The position numbers were made by a program, and so were the translations under genes. A stretch of DNA of 7,015 bases, taken from positions 1-7,015 of the forward strand of contig JABFSB010000555.1 of the NCBI GenBank assembly GCA_013140875.1, in the 5' to 3' direction. This document shows positions 1-6,160 of this stretch, one piece after another. Under the pieces are notes generated by a model, which saw only the letters and a list, made by a program, of their open reading frames with translations, did not search any database and was not told the DNA's origin. The DNA is from Acidobacteriota bacterium (GTDB lineage: Bacteria > Acidobacteriota > Blastocatellia > Pyrinomonadales > Pyrinomonadaceae). The stretch's first letter is position 1. Every line of letters starts with the position of its first letter.

Positions 1-1787
1 AGCTGCACGGCGTCAAAGCGCACCGACAGAAGCGAATCCGCCAGTGTAGCACCGTAGATAACCTTTTTGATTATATGGCCGTCGTCGCCGATAAAAATAT
101 GAGCTTCGTGCGGAACGCCAAAGAGGTTGTGGTTATTGCCCATCACCTCTTGATAGGCGCCGACCAGCATCATTGCCAGATAATACCGCTCATTCTTTAC
201 CAGCTTGTGAAGTTCAAGGACCGGTTTAACGTCGTGCAGATCGACGAACTTGTCGACAATACCGTCGGAATCGCAGGTTATGTCACATAGCGTAGCATAT
301 TCCGTGGGCTTTTTGTTGAGTTTATGTATCGGGATTATCGGAAAAAGCTGTTCGAGCGCCCAGTTGTCCGGCATGGAGCGAAACACCGAGAAATTCGCCA
401 GATATTTTGCACACATCAGCCGCCGAAGCTCGTCGAATTCCTCGGCAACGTACTTTTTTAACTGGGCGAATTGATCGGCTTTTTCGCACACATCCCAAAA
501 GAGAACTTCTCCCTTTCCCTTATCTTCCAGCGTGATCAGCCCGAGATTGAACATCGTAAAAAGCTCGTCCCGATTCTCAAGGGCGTCGTGATAATACTCG
601 CGATAGTTCTTTGCGTTTATCGTTTCGCGAAGGTCGTAAAGCTCGCGGACAACCTGCGGATCGTCTTTAGCGATCTCCATCGGCGTAAGGTCCTCGACGA
701 CGGTTTCGATCTCGTCCTGGATGTTCGTGACGAGTATCGCGTGATATGCCGAGAGAAAACGGCCCGATTCCTGGATGATCGTCGGGTGCGGGACATTCTC
801 GTCATCGCAAACGGTTTTGATCACATATATCACGTCGTTCGCGAATTCGCGGGCGTTGTAATTTGCCGACGATTCGAACGAGGTCCGCGAGCCGTCGTAA
901 TCGACCGCCATCCCGCCGCCGACGTCCAAATATTCGATCGGAATGCCCATCTGACGGATCTTTGCATACGTCCGGGCGGCCTCTTTCATCGCGTTTTTGA
1001 TACGCTTGATGTCGGTAAGCTGTGAGCCGATGTGGAAATGCAAAAGCTTCAGCATGTCCACGCGGCCGGCTTCCTGAAGCTGGCGGATAACATCGAGAAT
1101 TTCAGTCGTAGTCAGTCCGAATTTTGCGGCCTCGCCGCCAGATTTTTCCCACTTTCCGCTGCCTTTGGAATAAAGCTTTACGCGAACGCCGAGCATCGGG
1201 ATCTTGATGTCCGGATTTTCCGCCGTTACTTCCTCGAGCAAACTGAAGGTGTGCTCCAACTCGCTCAACTTTTCGATCACGATGACCACGTTCTTGCCCG
1301 CGGCGGCGCCGGCGAATGCGAGTTTGATAAAATCGCGGTCCTTAAATCCGTTGAGAACGAGCAGGCTGTCTTTTGCCTGTTCCAGACCGAGTGCGGCATA
1401 GAGCTCGGCTTTCGAGCCGGCTTCGAGGCCGAAGTTATAGCGGGTACCTTCGCGCAGATATTCCTCGATGACCGCCCGGTTCTGGTTTACCTTCATCGGG
1501 TAAACGCAGAGGTGTCCGCCCTCGTATTCGAATTCCTTTATAGATTTTTTGAATGCGGTGTGCAGCTTGCGGATCTGCCCGAAGAGAAGCTGAGGAAAAC
1601 GGAGAAGCACCGGGGTCGTAATACCGCGTTTATGGAGGTCGTCGATGATCTCCTTTACATCGGCAGTCAGGTTTTCATTATCAGGAGAGATCACCACAAG
1701 GTTGCCCTTGCGATTGACCCCAAAGTATCCAGCTCCCCAATTGTCGATGCCGTAAGTCTCGGCTGTTTGTTCGGTAACCGCGCTCAA
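1..1787 (-). CDS. speA: Biosynthetic arginine decarboxylase (SpeA), C-terminus cut off by window edge
   Basis: This PLP-dependent enzyme converts arginine to agmatine, the first step of the agmatine route to putrescine. Reading leftwards, 595 residues are present. Members of the family are usually about 630-660 residues, so only a short C-terminal piece is missing. Visible family marks are YPMKVNQ with the PLP-binding Lys99, HFHIGSQ (251-257), the glycine-rich DVGGGMAVDYDGS (288-300), QESGR (339-343) for phosphate binding, and CDITCDSDG (501-509) with active-site Cys505. The barrel domain is followed by an inserted helical segment (about 365-480) before the C-terminal beta domain, the layout of long SpeA rather than LysA. 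The frame has a TGA upstream and no ATG, so the start is TTG at 1787-1785, a few bases after a GGGGTGA ribosome binding site. The gene is divergent from the pilin. The identification is firm; the exact start is slightly less so. Confidence 0.95.
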   Translation of the reverse strand, partial: MSAVTEQTAETYGIDNWGAGYFGVNRKGNLVVISPDNENLTADVKEIIDDLHKRGITTPVLLRFPQLLFGQIRKLHTAFKKSIKEFEYEGGHLCVYPMKVNQNRAVIEEYLREGTRYNFGLEAGSKAELYAALGLEQAKDSLLVLNGFKDRDFIKLAFAGAAAGKNVVIVIEKLSELEHTFSLLEEVTAENPDIKIPMLGVRVKLYSKGSGKWEKSGGEAAKFGLTTTEILDVIRQLQEAGRVDMLKLLHFHIGSQLTDIKRIKNAMKEAARTYAKIRQMGIPIEYLDVGGGMAVDYDGSRTSFESSANYNAREFANDVIYVIKTVCDDENVPHPTIIQESGRFLSAYHAILVTNIQDEIETVVEDLTPMEIAKDDPQVVRELYDLRETINAKNYREYYHDALENRDELFTMFNLGLITLEDKGKGEVLFWDVCEKADQFAQLKKYVAEEFDELRRLMCAKYLANFSVFRSMPDNWALEQLFPIIPIHKLNKKPTEYATLCDITCDSDGIVDKFVDLHDVKPVLELHKLVKNERYYLAMMLVGAYQEVMGNNHNLFGVPHEAHIFIGDDGHIIKKVIYGATLADSLLSVRFDAVQ

Positions 1788-1835
1788 TAGTTCACCCCGT
1801 TCCTGAGATCGAGCTTTTGATCAGCAAAAACCGTA

Positions 1836-1864
1836 AGTGTATCAAAAATAAAAATTCAGAACAA
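1836..1864 (-). promoter_or_regulatory. Predicted housekeeping (sigma-70 type) promoter of speA
   Basis: On the minus strand there is TTGTTC (1864-1859), a 17-bp spacer, then TACACT (1841-1836). The spacer ends in TGA, giving an extended -10 of the form TGnTACACT. Transcription would start near 1829, leaving a leader of about 40 nt before the TTG start. The spacer length and extended -10 make this the best promoter candidate in the region. The -35 is only a partial match to TTGACA. Confidence 0.55.
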
Positions 1865-1948
1865 TAGGCTGATATTTACGATGGCGGGTCAGTTTGAGAT
1901 CGGTGTTCCGTTCCAATGCGGAAGCCCTCTTAAGACTGAATACGATTG

Positions 1949-1964
1949 TGGCATAAGCTTTGCC
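1949..1964 (+). promoter_or_regulatory. Sigma-54-like -24/-12 promoter element upstream of the pilin operon
   Basis: TGGCAT, five bases, then TTGC matches the sigma-54 consensus (TGGCAC-N5-TTGC) in all but one base. The invariant GG (1950-1951) and GC (1962-1963) are in the required register, 12 bp apart. The start of transcription would be near 1975, giving a leader of about 157 nt before the pilin ATG. Sigma-54 control of major pilins through PilR-type activators is well known in other bacteria, which makes the location sensible. No sigma-70 promoter of comparable quality was found closer to the gene. The long leader is the main doubt. Confidence 0.5.
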
Positions 1965-2077
1965 TTTCTAGTCGGACTGAGGCAGGTCTGCAGTCTTTCA
2001 CTGACTGTAAACACATGCAAATACTGGCTTTTTGAAAGAAACAGGGACATTTTCGGCATGGAATTGCCAAAAAATGG

Positions 2078-2092
2078 TGTCATATTTTGTCA
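2078..2092 (+). promoter_or_regulatory. Tandem TGTCA repeats one helical turn apart before the pilin
   Basis: TGTCA occurs at 2078-2082 and again at 2088-2092, exactly 10 bp apart, 40-54 bp before the pilin start codon. Such spacing puts both copies on the same face of DNA and is typical of tandem binding sites for a regulator. PilR sites in Pseudomonas contain TGTC cores, but those lie upstream of the promoter, whereas these would lie downstream of the sigma-54-like element. The role is inferred from spacing only; chance is possible. Confidence 0.25.
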
Positions 2093-2131
2093 CATTCGTA
2101 ACGCAGCCAACCGGATTTTGAGGTTAAAGTT

Positions 2132-2554
2132 ATGCGAAACAAAGAAGAAAAAGGATTCTCACTGATCGAACTCCTGATCGTTGTAGTGATACTAGGAATA
2201 GTTTCCGCGTTGGCAGTTCCGGCGTTTCAGCGAGCGCTTATCGCCGCCGAAAGCCGAAGCGTTCACGCGACGATGAGAACGATGAGTTCGAATCAGGCAA
2301 TGTTTTTTTCGCAGAACCAAAGATTTGCCCGCCTGGACGAACTTAATGCAATAAGCGACGGCGGTCTTGGAACGCTGGTCGCCCCACGAATACTCCGCAA
2401 CAATTATGAGTTTGAAATGACACCCGTCAATCCCACCGACACTGAATTGCAGAATGAATACGAGATAAAAGCTAACAGGTACGTGGACGGCGTTCTCTAC
2501 AGCTTCAAACTTACCAACACCAATCTTGTGAGGGTCTACCCGTCGGACGATTAA
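2132..2554 (+). CDS. Type IV pilin (prepilin with N-terminal methylation motif)
   Basis: This is a pilus or pseudopilus subunit made as a prepilin and cut by prepilin peptidase. The leader MRNKEEKG is short and charged. Cleavage is expected between Gly8 and Phe9, giving a 132-residue mature protein that begins FSLIELL with the conserved Glu at mature position 5 (Glu13). Residues 9-33 form the hydrophobic N-terminal helix (IVVVILGIVSALAVPAF), continuing as the amphipathic alpha-1 spine to about residue 60. The C-terminal part is a small globular domain rich in Asn, Thr and charged residues. It has no Cys, so the usual C-terminal disulfide loop is absent. The start is supported by GAGGT 7 nt upstream. 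The size and motif fit a type IVa major or minor pilin; a type II secretion pseudopilin cannot be excluded. It probably shares a transcript with the gene 46 bp downstream, because no terminator lies between them. Confidence 0.9.
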   Translation: MRNKEEKGFSLIELLIVVVILGIVSALAVPAFQRALIAAESRSVHATMRTMSSNQAMFFSQNQRFARLDELNAISDGGLGTLVAPRILRNNYEFEMTPVNPTDTELQNEYEIKANRYVDGVLYSFKLTNTNLVRVYPSDD

Positions 2555-2600
2555 CGCTTTCAACGGACTTGTTCCTCAATATCTCGAGTGAGCTAAAACC

Positions 2601-4202
2601 ATGAGTGTTTTTGAAGACCTGATCGACGAGCTTAAGAATGAGAACTTGCTCGAAGACACGGTTGTCGTTAATACGAACCGGGCCGATGCCGCGGCCCGTC
2701 CGGACGAGGCCGTAGTGCTTCAGCGCGAGCTTCCCGAATCCTCGGTTGAACCGAAAATCGAATCCTCGGTTAAACCGACGATGCCCATGGAGGTTCTCGA
2801 TGCTGTCAGTCCCGAGCCGCTCGATTTGGACCTTCCGCAAATAGAAAGGCCGGCCAACGAACGCGAGTTTTATAGAAAACGGGCGATGGACGAAGTTTCC
2901 AGCCTGCAGATGGTCGAACATGTGCTTTCAGGCGTCGAGCGTGAGCACATGAAAACGGTTCCGGTCCCGTTCGACGACCTCAATGCCAAGAAAGCTCTGC
3001 ACAGATTCATGCAGGTTTCGGGCGATCTAAAATCGCCTGAGCATGCCGAGGCCGAATTCATACTCCGCCAGGAAACCGAGGCGTGGAGCTATGCCTTGTT
3101 CGAGCGCGACCAGAAAATCTCGGTCGCAAACATCAGACGATTTTGCGAAGAATCGCGACCGGTGTTGAGTTCACAGGCCCTGATCGCGTTGGCCCGGTTC
3201 TATCGCAATTCGCCGTATTCCGAGGATATCAGGGGTAAGTTCGATTACGTTATGACCCGCCTTTTCTCGAGGGAGACGGAAGAGGGCTTAAGACGTTTGC
3301 TGTTCCAGTACGCGGATATGATCGGCCACATCAATACGCTCTACGCGAATTGGTCGAGCATCGCACTCTACACCCACGAGGACGATCAGATCGAGGTCTC
3401 ATTGACCATTACAAGATTTGACGAGTTCCGAATCGAGATCGAGAACGCGGAGTCGTTCGACGAACTTCTCGAATCGGACTTTTTCAGCCGCGTTCGCTCA
3501 TATAAGGAAGAGTCGGCCGAAATGTTCTATGTCCCGGAAGTTGTCGCGCGTGCCATAAGATGCAATCTGGCGATTGGGAACCGTTTTATAGATCTGATGG
3601 GAAAGGAACGGGCGCGTTCCACGACCGAGAAGATCTCTGAAAAATACGAAGACGTAGATCAGCTCGTTTCAAATGTGGCCGGAAAGACTTTGGTCCTGTC
3701 GGAAGTCCTTGCCATGGAGATCGGCGAGGCTGGAGCCGACGAAGGCGACATACAGGCCGATGCTCCGCCCACGGCTGCAAAAGCCGCGCCGCCGCGCGTC
3801 AGGCGAAAAACTGACGACGACTCTCGTTTCGACTTTTTCGGGATTAATAAATGGCTCATGATAGTCGGCGCCATTTGCCTGCTTTTAAGTGCCGGCGTCT
3901 ATATGTGGGGCGAGAAAATTGCCGCCGGCGACGGTTCGAATTTGGTTACGGCAAAACCGATGGCGATCGACGATCCGGACATCAAGATGTATGTTCGGAG
4001 CCCGCGAACATCCGAAGAAACCCTCTATGCGGTGGCCGAGCCCGCTTTCGATTCTCTTGACGATGACAAAAAGAAGGAACTCCTCGCCAAAATGCAGAAA
4101 CTCGCGGCATCGAAAAATCTTAAGAAAGTCAGCCTCTTGAACAGTAAGGGTCGGACAGTAGGTTTCGCGTCCCAAAATCGATTAGAGATCATAAGCCAGT
4201 AG
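2601..4202 (+). CDS. Single-pass membrane protein of unknown function, linked to the pilin
   Basis: I do not recognise this 533-residue protein. Residues 1-85 are acidic, Pro- and Val-rich and probably disordered, with a duplicated 8-residue unit (46-61). Residues about 86-375 are predominantly helical and charged, with two Cys (182, 321) and no catalytic motif I can name. Residues 376-410 form an Ala/Pro-rich linker ending in basic RVRRK (399-403). One membrane helix spans about 418-436 (WLMIVGAICLLLSAGVYMW), flanked inside by basic residues, so the large N-terminal part should be cytoplasmic and the last ~95 residues extracytoplasmic. That tail has a Lys-rich helix (489-505) and a short basic beta-like end. 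There is no signal peptide. ATG 2601 is preceded by a modest GTGAG 8 nt upstream. Its position 46 bp after the pilin suggests a role in pilus assembly or anchoring, or a cytoplasm-to-envelope link. That role rests on neighbourhood alone. Confidence 0.8.
   Translation: MSVFEDLIDELKNENLLEDTVVVNTNRADAAARPDEAVVLQRELPESSVEPKIESSVKPTMPMEVLDAVSPEPLDLDLPQIERPANEREFYRKRAMDEVSSLQMVEHVLSGVEREHMKTVPVPFDDLNAKKALHRFMQVSGDLKSPEHAEAEFILRQETEAWSYALFERDQKISVANIRRFCEESRPVLSSQALIALARFYRNSPYSEDIRGKFDYVMTRLFSRETEEGLRRLLFQYADMIGHINTLYANWSSIALYTHEDDQIEVSLTITRFDEFRIEIENAESFDELLESDFFSRVRSYKEESAEMFYVPEVVARAIRCNLAIGNRFIDLMGKERARSTTEKISEKYEDVDQLVSNVAGKTLVLSEVLAMEIGEAGADEGDIQADAPPTAAKAAPPRVRRKTDDDSRFDFFGINKWLMIVGAICLLLSAGVYMWGEKIAAGDGSNLVTAKPMAIDDPDIKMYVRSPRTSEETLYAVAEPAFDSLDDDKKKELLAKMQKLAASKNLKKVSLLNSKGRTVGFASQNRLEIISQ
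2736..2783 (+). repeat. In-frame 24-bp tandem duplication
   Basis: Two adjacent 24-bp units (2736-2759 and 2760-2783) match at 20 of 24 positions and encode ESSVEPKI and ESSVKPTM in the disordered N-terminal part of the unknown membrane protein. The divergence shows the duplication is not brand new. Because it is a multiple of three it changes linker length without breaking the frame. Confidence 0.7.
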
Positions 4203-4301
4203 AGTTAAACCATCGGCCCCCGAAGGCTATCCGGACGGTCAGAATCGAGATGGGTTTCAGTGGAACTCGCAAGGACCCTGCTGAGTTCGCCGAGAGATTC
4301 A

Positions 4302-4325
4302 TCGTCTTTTCAGACGGCCTCTTTT
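4302..4325 (+). terminator. Weak possible terminator of the pilin operon
   Basis: CGTCT and AGACG (4303-4307 and 4312-4316) form a 5-bp stem with a TTTC loop, extendable by one T-G pair. It is followed after a few bases by CTCTTTT (4319-4325). The stem is short and the T tract is not adjacent, so this is a marginal candidate. It lies about 100 nt past the end of the membrane protein gene. No better terminator was found between that gene and glnA. Confidence 0.2.
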
Positions 4326-4345
4326 CGCTTTCGCATCACTCATTC

Positions 4346-4386
4346 TTACAAAATTGCAATAGGGAACATTAGTAGTTACAAAAATG
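4346..4386 (+). repeat. Direct repeat pair in the glnA upstream region (possible activator sites)
   Basis: TTACAAAATTG (4346-4356) and TTACAAAAATG (4376-4386) match at 10 of 11 positions and are 30 bp apart, close to three helical turns. They lie about 100-145 bp upstream of the -12 box of the sigma-54-like glnA promoter, which is where enhancer-binding activators of sigma-54 usually sit. They do not match the known NtrC site (GCACY-N5-GGTGC type). The functional reading is inference. Confidence 0.3.
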
Positions 4387-4476
4387 TCGAGAAAACGCAA
4401 GTCGTTTGTCGGAAAAAGGATGGGCATTTTTGTCTAAAATGAATGTTCTTAATGGTTTAAAGCGATTTGGCGAGAT

Positions 4477-4492
4477 CGGCATATTAATTGCC
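4477..4492 (+). promoter_or_regulatory. Sigma-54-like -24/-12 promoter element of glnA
   Basis: CGGCAT, five bases, TTGCC. The invariant GG (4478-4479) and GC (4490-4491) are 12 bp apart, as sigma-54 requires. Only the first and sixth bases of the TGGCAC block deviate. The predicted start of transcription is near 4503, leaving a leader of about 160 nt. glnA is a classic sigma-54/NtrC target in many bacteria, so the element sits where one would expect it. It shares GGCAT-N5-TTGCC with the element upstream of the pilin. Confidence 0.55.
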
Positions 4493-4588
4493 AGGTGAGT
4501 CGGATATAGATATCGTCGAGTTCAGACGAGTCGAAAGGTTTCAAAGCCACGTAAATAATAAGTATAGCGAGTTAATCTCGACGCTGAA

Positions 4589-4612
4589 GCCGCGATCCGA
4601 ACGGATCGCGGC
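4589..4612 (+). promoter_or_regulatory. Perfect 11-bp inverted repeat in the glnA leader
   Basis: GCCGCGATCCG (4589-4599) and CGGATCGCGGC (4602-4612) are exact reverse complements separated by AA. In RNA this gives a very stable GC-rich hairpin whose tip would open to a small tetraloop or larger. As DNA it is a 24-bp dyad that could bind a dimeric regulator. It lies 50 nt before the glnA ATG and downstream of the sigma-54-like promoter. No T tract follows, so it is not an ordinary terminator. Attenuation, mRNA stabilisation or an operator are all possible; the sequence does not decide. Confidence 0.75.
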
Positions 4613-4662
4613 GAAGTTGCGTGTGAGCTGGAAGAATATTGAAGTAAATTGAGGAGAAAATA

Positions 4663-6084
4663 ATGAATCCGAAAGCAGTTATTGCATACGCGGCCGAGCA
4701 CGAAGCAAAGTTCGTGTCGGTGCGATTCACCGATTTGCCGGGCGCCTGGCATCATCTGACCTACCCAATTCATAACCTGACGGAAGACACATTTGAAGAC
4801 GGTTTTGGTTTTGACGCGTCCAGCCTTCGCGGCTGGGCGGCGATCAACGAATCGGACATGCTGCTGATCCCCGACCCGTCGCGTGTTTGGATCGACCCGT
4901 TTGCCGAAGAGACGACGATCTGTCTAATCGCAAATGTCGTCGAGCCGATCACGAAGGAAGGCTACGGGCTCGATCCGCGTTCGGTCGCACTGCGGGCGGA
5001 AAGCTATCTGCGTTTCACCGGGATCGCGGACACGATAAATGTCGGCCCGGAAGCGGAGTTCTTTGTTTTCGACAGCGCTTCATTTCACAATACACAGAAC
5101 TCGGCCGGATTTACCATTAACTCGGAAGAGGGACATTGGAACTCGGGCCGTGTCGGAAACGATGACAATCCGAATCTCGGATATCACATCCGTGCAAAGG
5201 AAGGTTATGTTCCGGTCGCTCCGATGGATACGCTGATAGATCTTCGTAACGCGATCTCGCTCGTTTTGGCCGATGTCGGGATCGACGTAGAGTGTCACCA
5301 CCACGAGGTATCGACCGCGGGACAGTGCGAGATCGACTTTAGGTTCTCGAACCTGCTCCAGACGGCGGACAATGTGATGTTGTTCAAGAATGTCGTGAAG
5401 AACACGGCAGTAATGCACGGGCAGACGGCAACGTTCATGCCGAAACCGCTTTTTGGCGATAATGGTTCGGGAATGCACTGCCATCAGTCGCTGTGGAAGG
5501 ACGGAAACCCCTTGTTTGCGGGCGAAGAGTATGCCGGGCTGTCCGAAATGGCGAAGTTCTATATCGGCGGTTTGTTGAAACACGCTCCGGCATTAGTTGC
5601 TTTTGCGGCACCGACGACGAACAGCTACAAGCGTCTCGTTCCCGGCTTTGAGGCACCGGTGAATCTGGCATATTCGGCCCGCAACCGCTCGGCGGCCGTG
5701 CGTATCCCGATGTTCTCGCCGTCGCCAAAAGCGAAGAGGCTTGAATTCAGGCCGCCGGACCCGAGCTGCAATCCGTACATCACGTTTGCGGCGTTGTTGA
5801 TGGCCGGTCTTGACGGCATCCAGAACCGGATAGATCCGGGCGAACCGCTCGACAAGGACATTTACGACCTGCCGCCGGAAGAACTCGCGAACGTACCGTC
5901 GCTGCCCGGAAGTCTGGATGAGGCGTTGAACGCGCTCGAGAACGACTACGAATTCCTGCTCAAGGGTGATGTGTTTACCAAGAGCATGATCGACAAATGG
6001 ATCACCTATAAACGGGAAAAGGAGATCACGCCGCTTCGGCTGAGACCTCATCCGCTTGAGTTTTCAATGTACTACGATACATAA
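4663..6084 (+). CDS. glnA: Type I glutamine synthetase
   Basis: This cytoplasmic enzyme, a dodecamer in this family, joins ammonia to glutamate using ATP to make glutamine, the main entry of nitrogen at low ammonia. The 473 residues match the usual type I length (about 470). Visible family residues are Asp51 in FDASSLRGW (ammonium site), metal ligands Glu130 and Glu132 in GPEAEFF, Glu215 and Glu223 in HEVSTAGQCEI, His272 in NGSGMHCHQS, the flap Glu330 in YKRLVPGFEAP, NRSAAVRIP (341-349), and Glu361 in RLEFRPPD. KDIYDLPPEE carries Tyr401, equivalent to the adenylylated Tyr397 of the E. coli enzyme, so activity is probably tuned by a GlnE-type adenylyltransferase not seen here. FDASS has Ala where FDGSS is common. 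The start is well supported by GAGGAG 6 nt upstream. The gene has its own long upstream region and a terminator after it, so it is probably monocistronic. Confidence 0.97.
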   Translation: MNPKAVIAYAAEHEAKFVSVRFTDLPGAWHHLTYPIHNLTEDTFEDGFGFDASSLRGWAAINESDMLLIPDPSRVWIDPFAEETTICLIANVVEPITKEGYGLDPRSVALRAESYLRFTGIADTINVGPEAEFFVFDSASFHNTQNSAGFTINSEEGHWNSGRVGNDDNPNLGYHIRAKEGYVPVAPMDTLIDLRNAISLVLADVGIDVECHHHEVSTAGQCEIDFRFSNLLQTADNVMLFKNVVKNTAVMHGQTATFMPKPLFGDNGSGMHCHQSLWKDGNPLFAGEEYAGLSEMAKFYIGGLLKHAPALVAFAAPTTNSYKRLVPGFEAPVNLAYSARNRSAAVRIPMFSPSPKAKRLEFRPPDPSCNPYITFAALLMAGLDGIQNRIDPGEPLDKDIYDLPPEELANVPSLPGSLDEALNALENDYEFLLKGDVFTKSMIDKWITYKREKEITPLRLRPHPLEFSMYYDT

Positions 6085-6110
6085 TTCCGAATCGCGTCTG
6101 CGGCTAATCT

Positions 6111-6146
6111 CGTGAGCGGGGCTGGTGCCTGCTCACGTTTTGTTTT
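6111..6146 (+). terminator. Intrinsic terminator of glnA
   Basis: CGTGAGC (6111-6117) pairs perfectly with GCTCACG (6131-6137). The interior adds a GGC/GCC stem around a TGGT loop, separated by a small asymmetric internal loop. The stem is followed directly by TTTTGTTTT (6138-6146). This is a textbook rho-independent terminator, starting 27 nt after the glnA stop. It ends 14 nt before the ATG of the next gene. Confidence 0.88.
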
Positions 6147-6160
6147 GGAAACTGTTTCGA

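Larger units (their letters stand above)
1788..2131. other. Divergent intergenic control region between speA and the pilin gene
   Basis: These 344 bp hold no convincing gene. The speA-proximal third (about 1815-1870) is AT-rich and holds the leftward promoter. The middle holds a sigma-54-like element facing right. The pilin-proximal part holds a tandem TGTCA pair and the pilin ribosome binding site GAGGT (2120-2124), 7 nt before ATG. A 94-codon frame at 1881-2165 runs through the region, but it overlaps the pilin start and resembles no protein. Confidence 0.7.
4203..4662. other. Intergenic region upstream of glnA
   Basis: These 460 bp hold no convincing gene. In order they contain a GC-rich stretch just after the preceding stop (4215-4240), a weak hairpin near 4302-4317, an AT-rich segment (about 4345-4460) with a repeated TTACAAAA, a sigma-54-like promoter (4477-4492), a perfect inverted repeat (4589-4612) and the strong glnA ribosome binding site GAGGAG (4651-4656). 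A 60-codon GTG-started frame at 4260-4442 looks spurious. The length and the density of ordered signals suggest a complex control region for nitrogen-regulated glnA. Confidence 0.65.

Noticed and set aside
471..1790. Long forward reading frames (184 and 252 codons) across the left part
   Set aside because: They lie opposite the speA coding sequence, which reads continuously on the minus strand with clear family motifs. The forward frames resemble no protein and are shadows.
2054..2067. Second sigma-54-like match (CGGCAT-N4-TTGC) closer to the pilin
   Set aside because: The GG to GC distance is one base short (11 instead of 12), and sigma-54 tolerates this poorly. The match at 1949-1964 has the right register.
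1881..2165. 94-codon forward frame before the pilin
   Set aside because: It overlaps the pilin start, has no good ribosome binding site and no recognisable composition. It also covers the promoter elements, so it is most likely chance.
4260..4442. 60-codon GTG-started frame in the region before glnA
   Set aside because: It has no ribosome binding site, its composition is low-quality, and it lies in a region of likely regulatory DNA.
4493..4662. A glutamine riboswitch in the glnA leader
   Set aside because: The leader shows one simple hairpin and no multi-stem arrangement that I could match to the known glutamine-binding RNA motifs. Those are mainly known from cyanobacteria and marine metagenomes.
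5080..5583. Antisense 167-codon frame inside glnA, with others at 5593-6051
   Set aside because: These are mirror frames of a highly conserved gene, with no start signals and no family resemblance.
6125..6160. GTG at 6125 as the acetyltransferase start
   Set aside because: It lies inside the loop and 3' arm of the glnA terminator and would add 12 residues not typical of the family. ATG 6161 gives a standard GNAT N-terminus.
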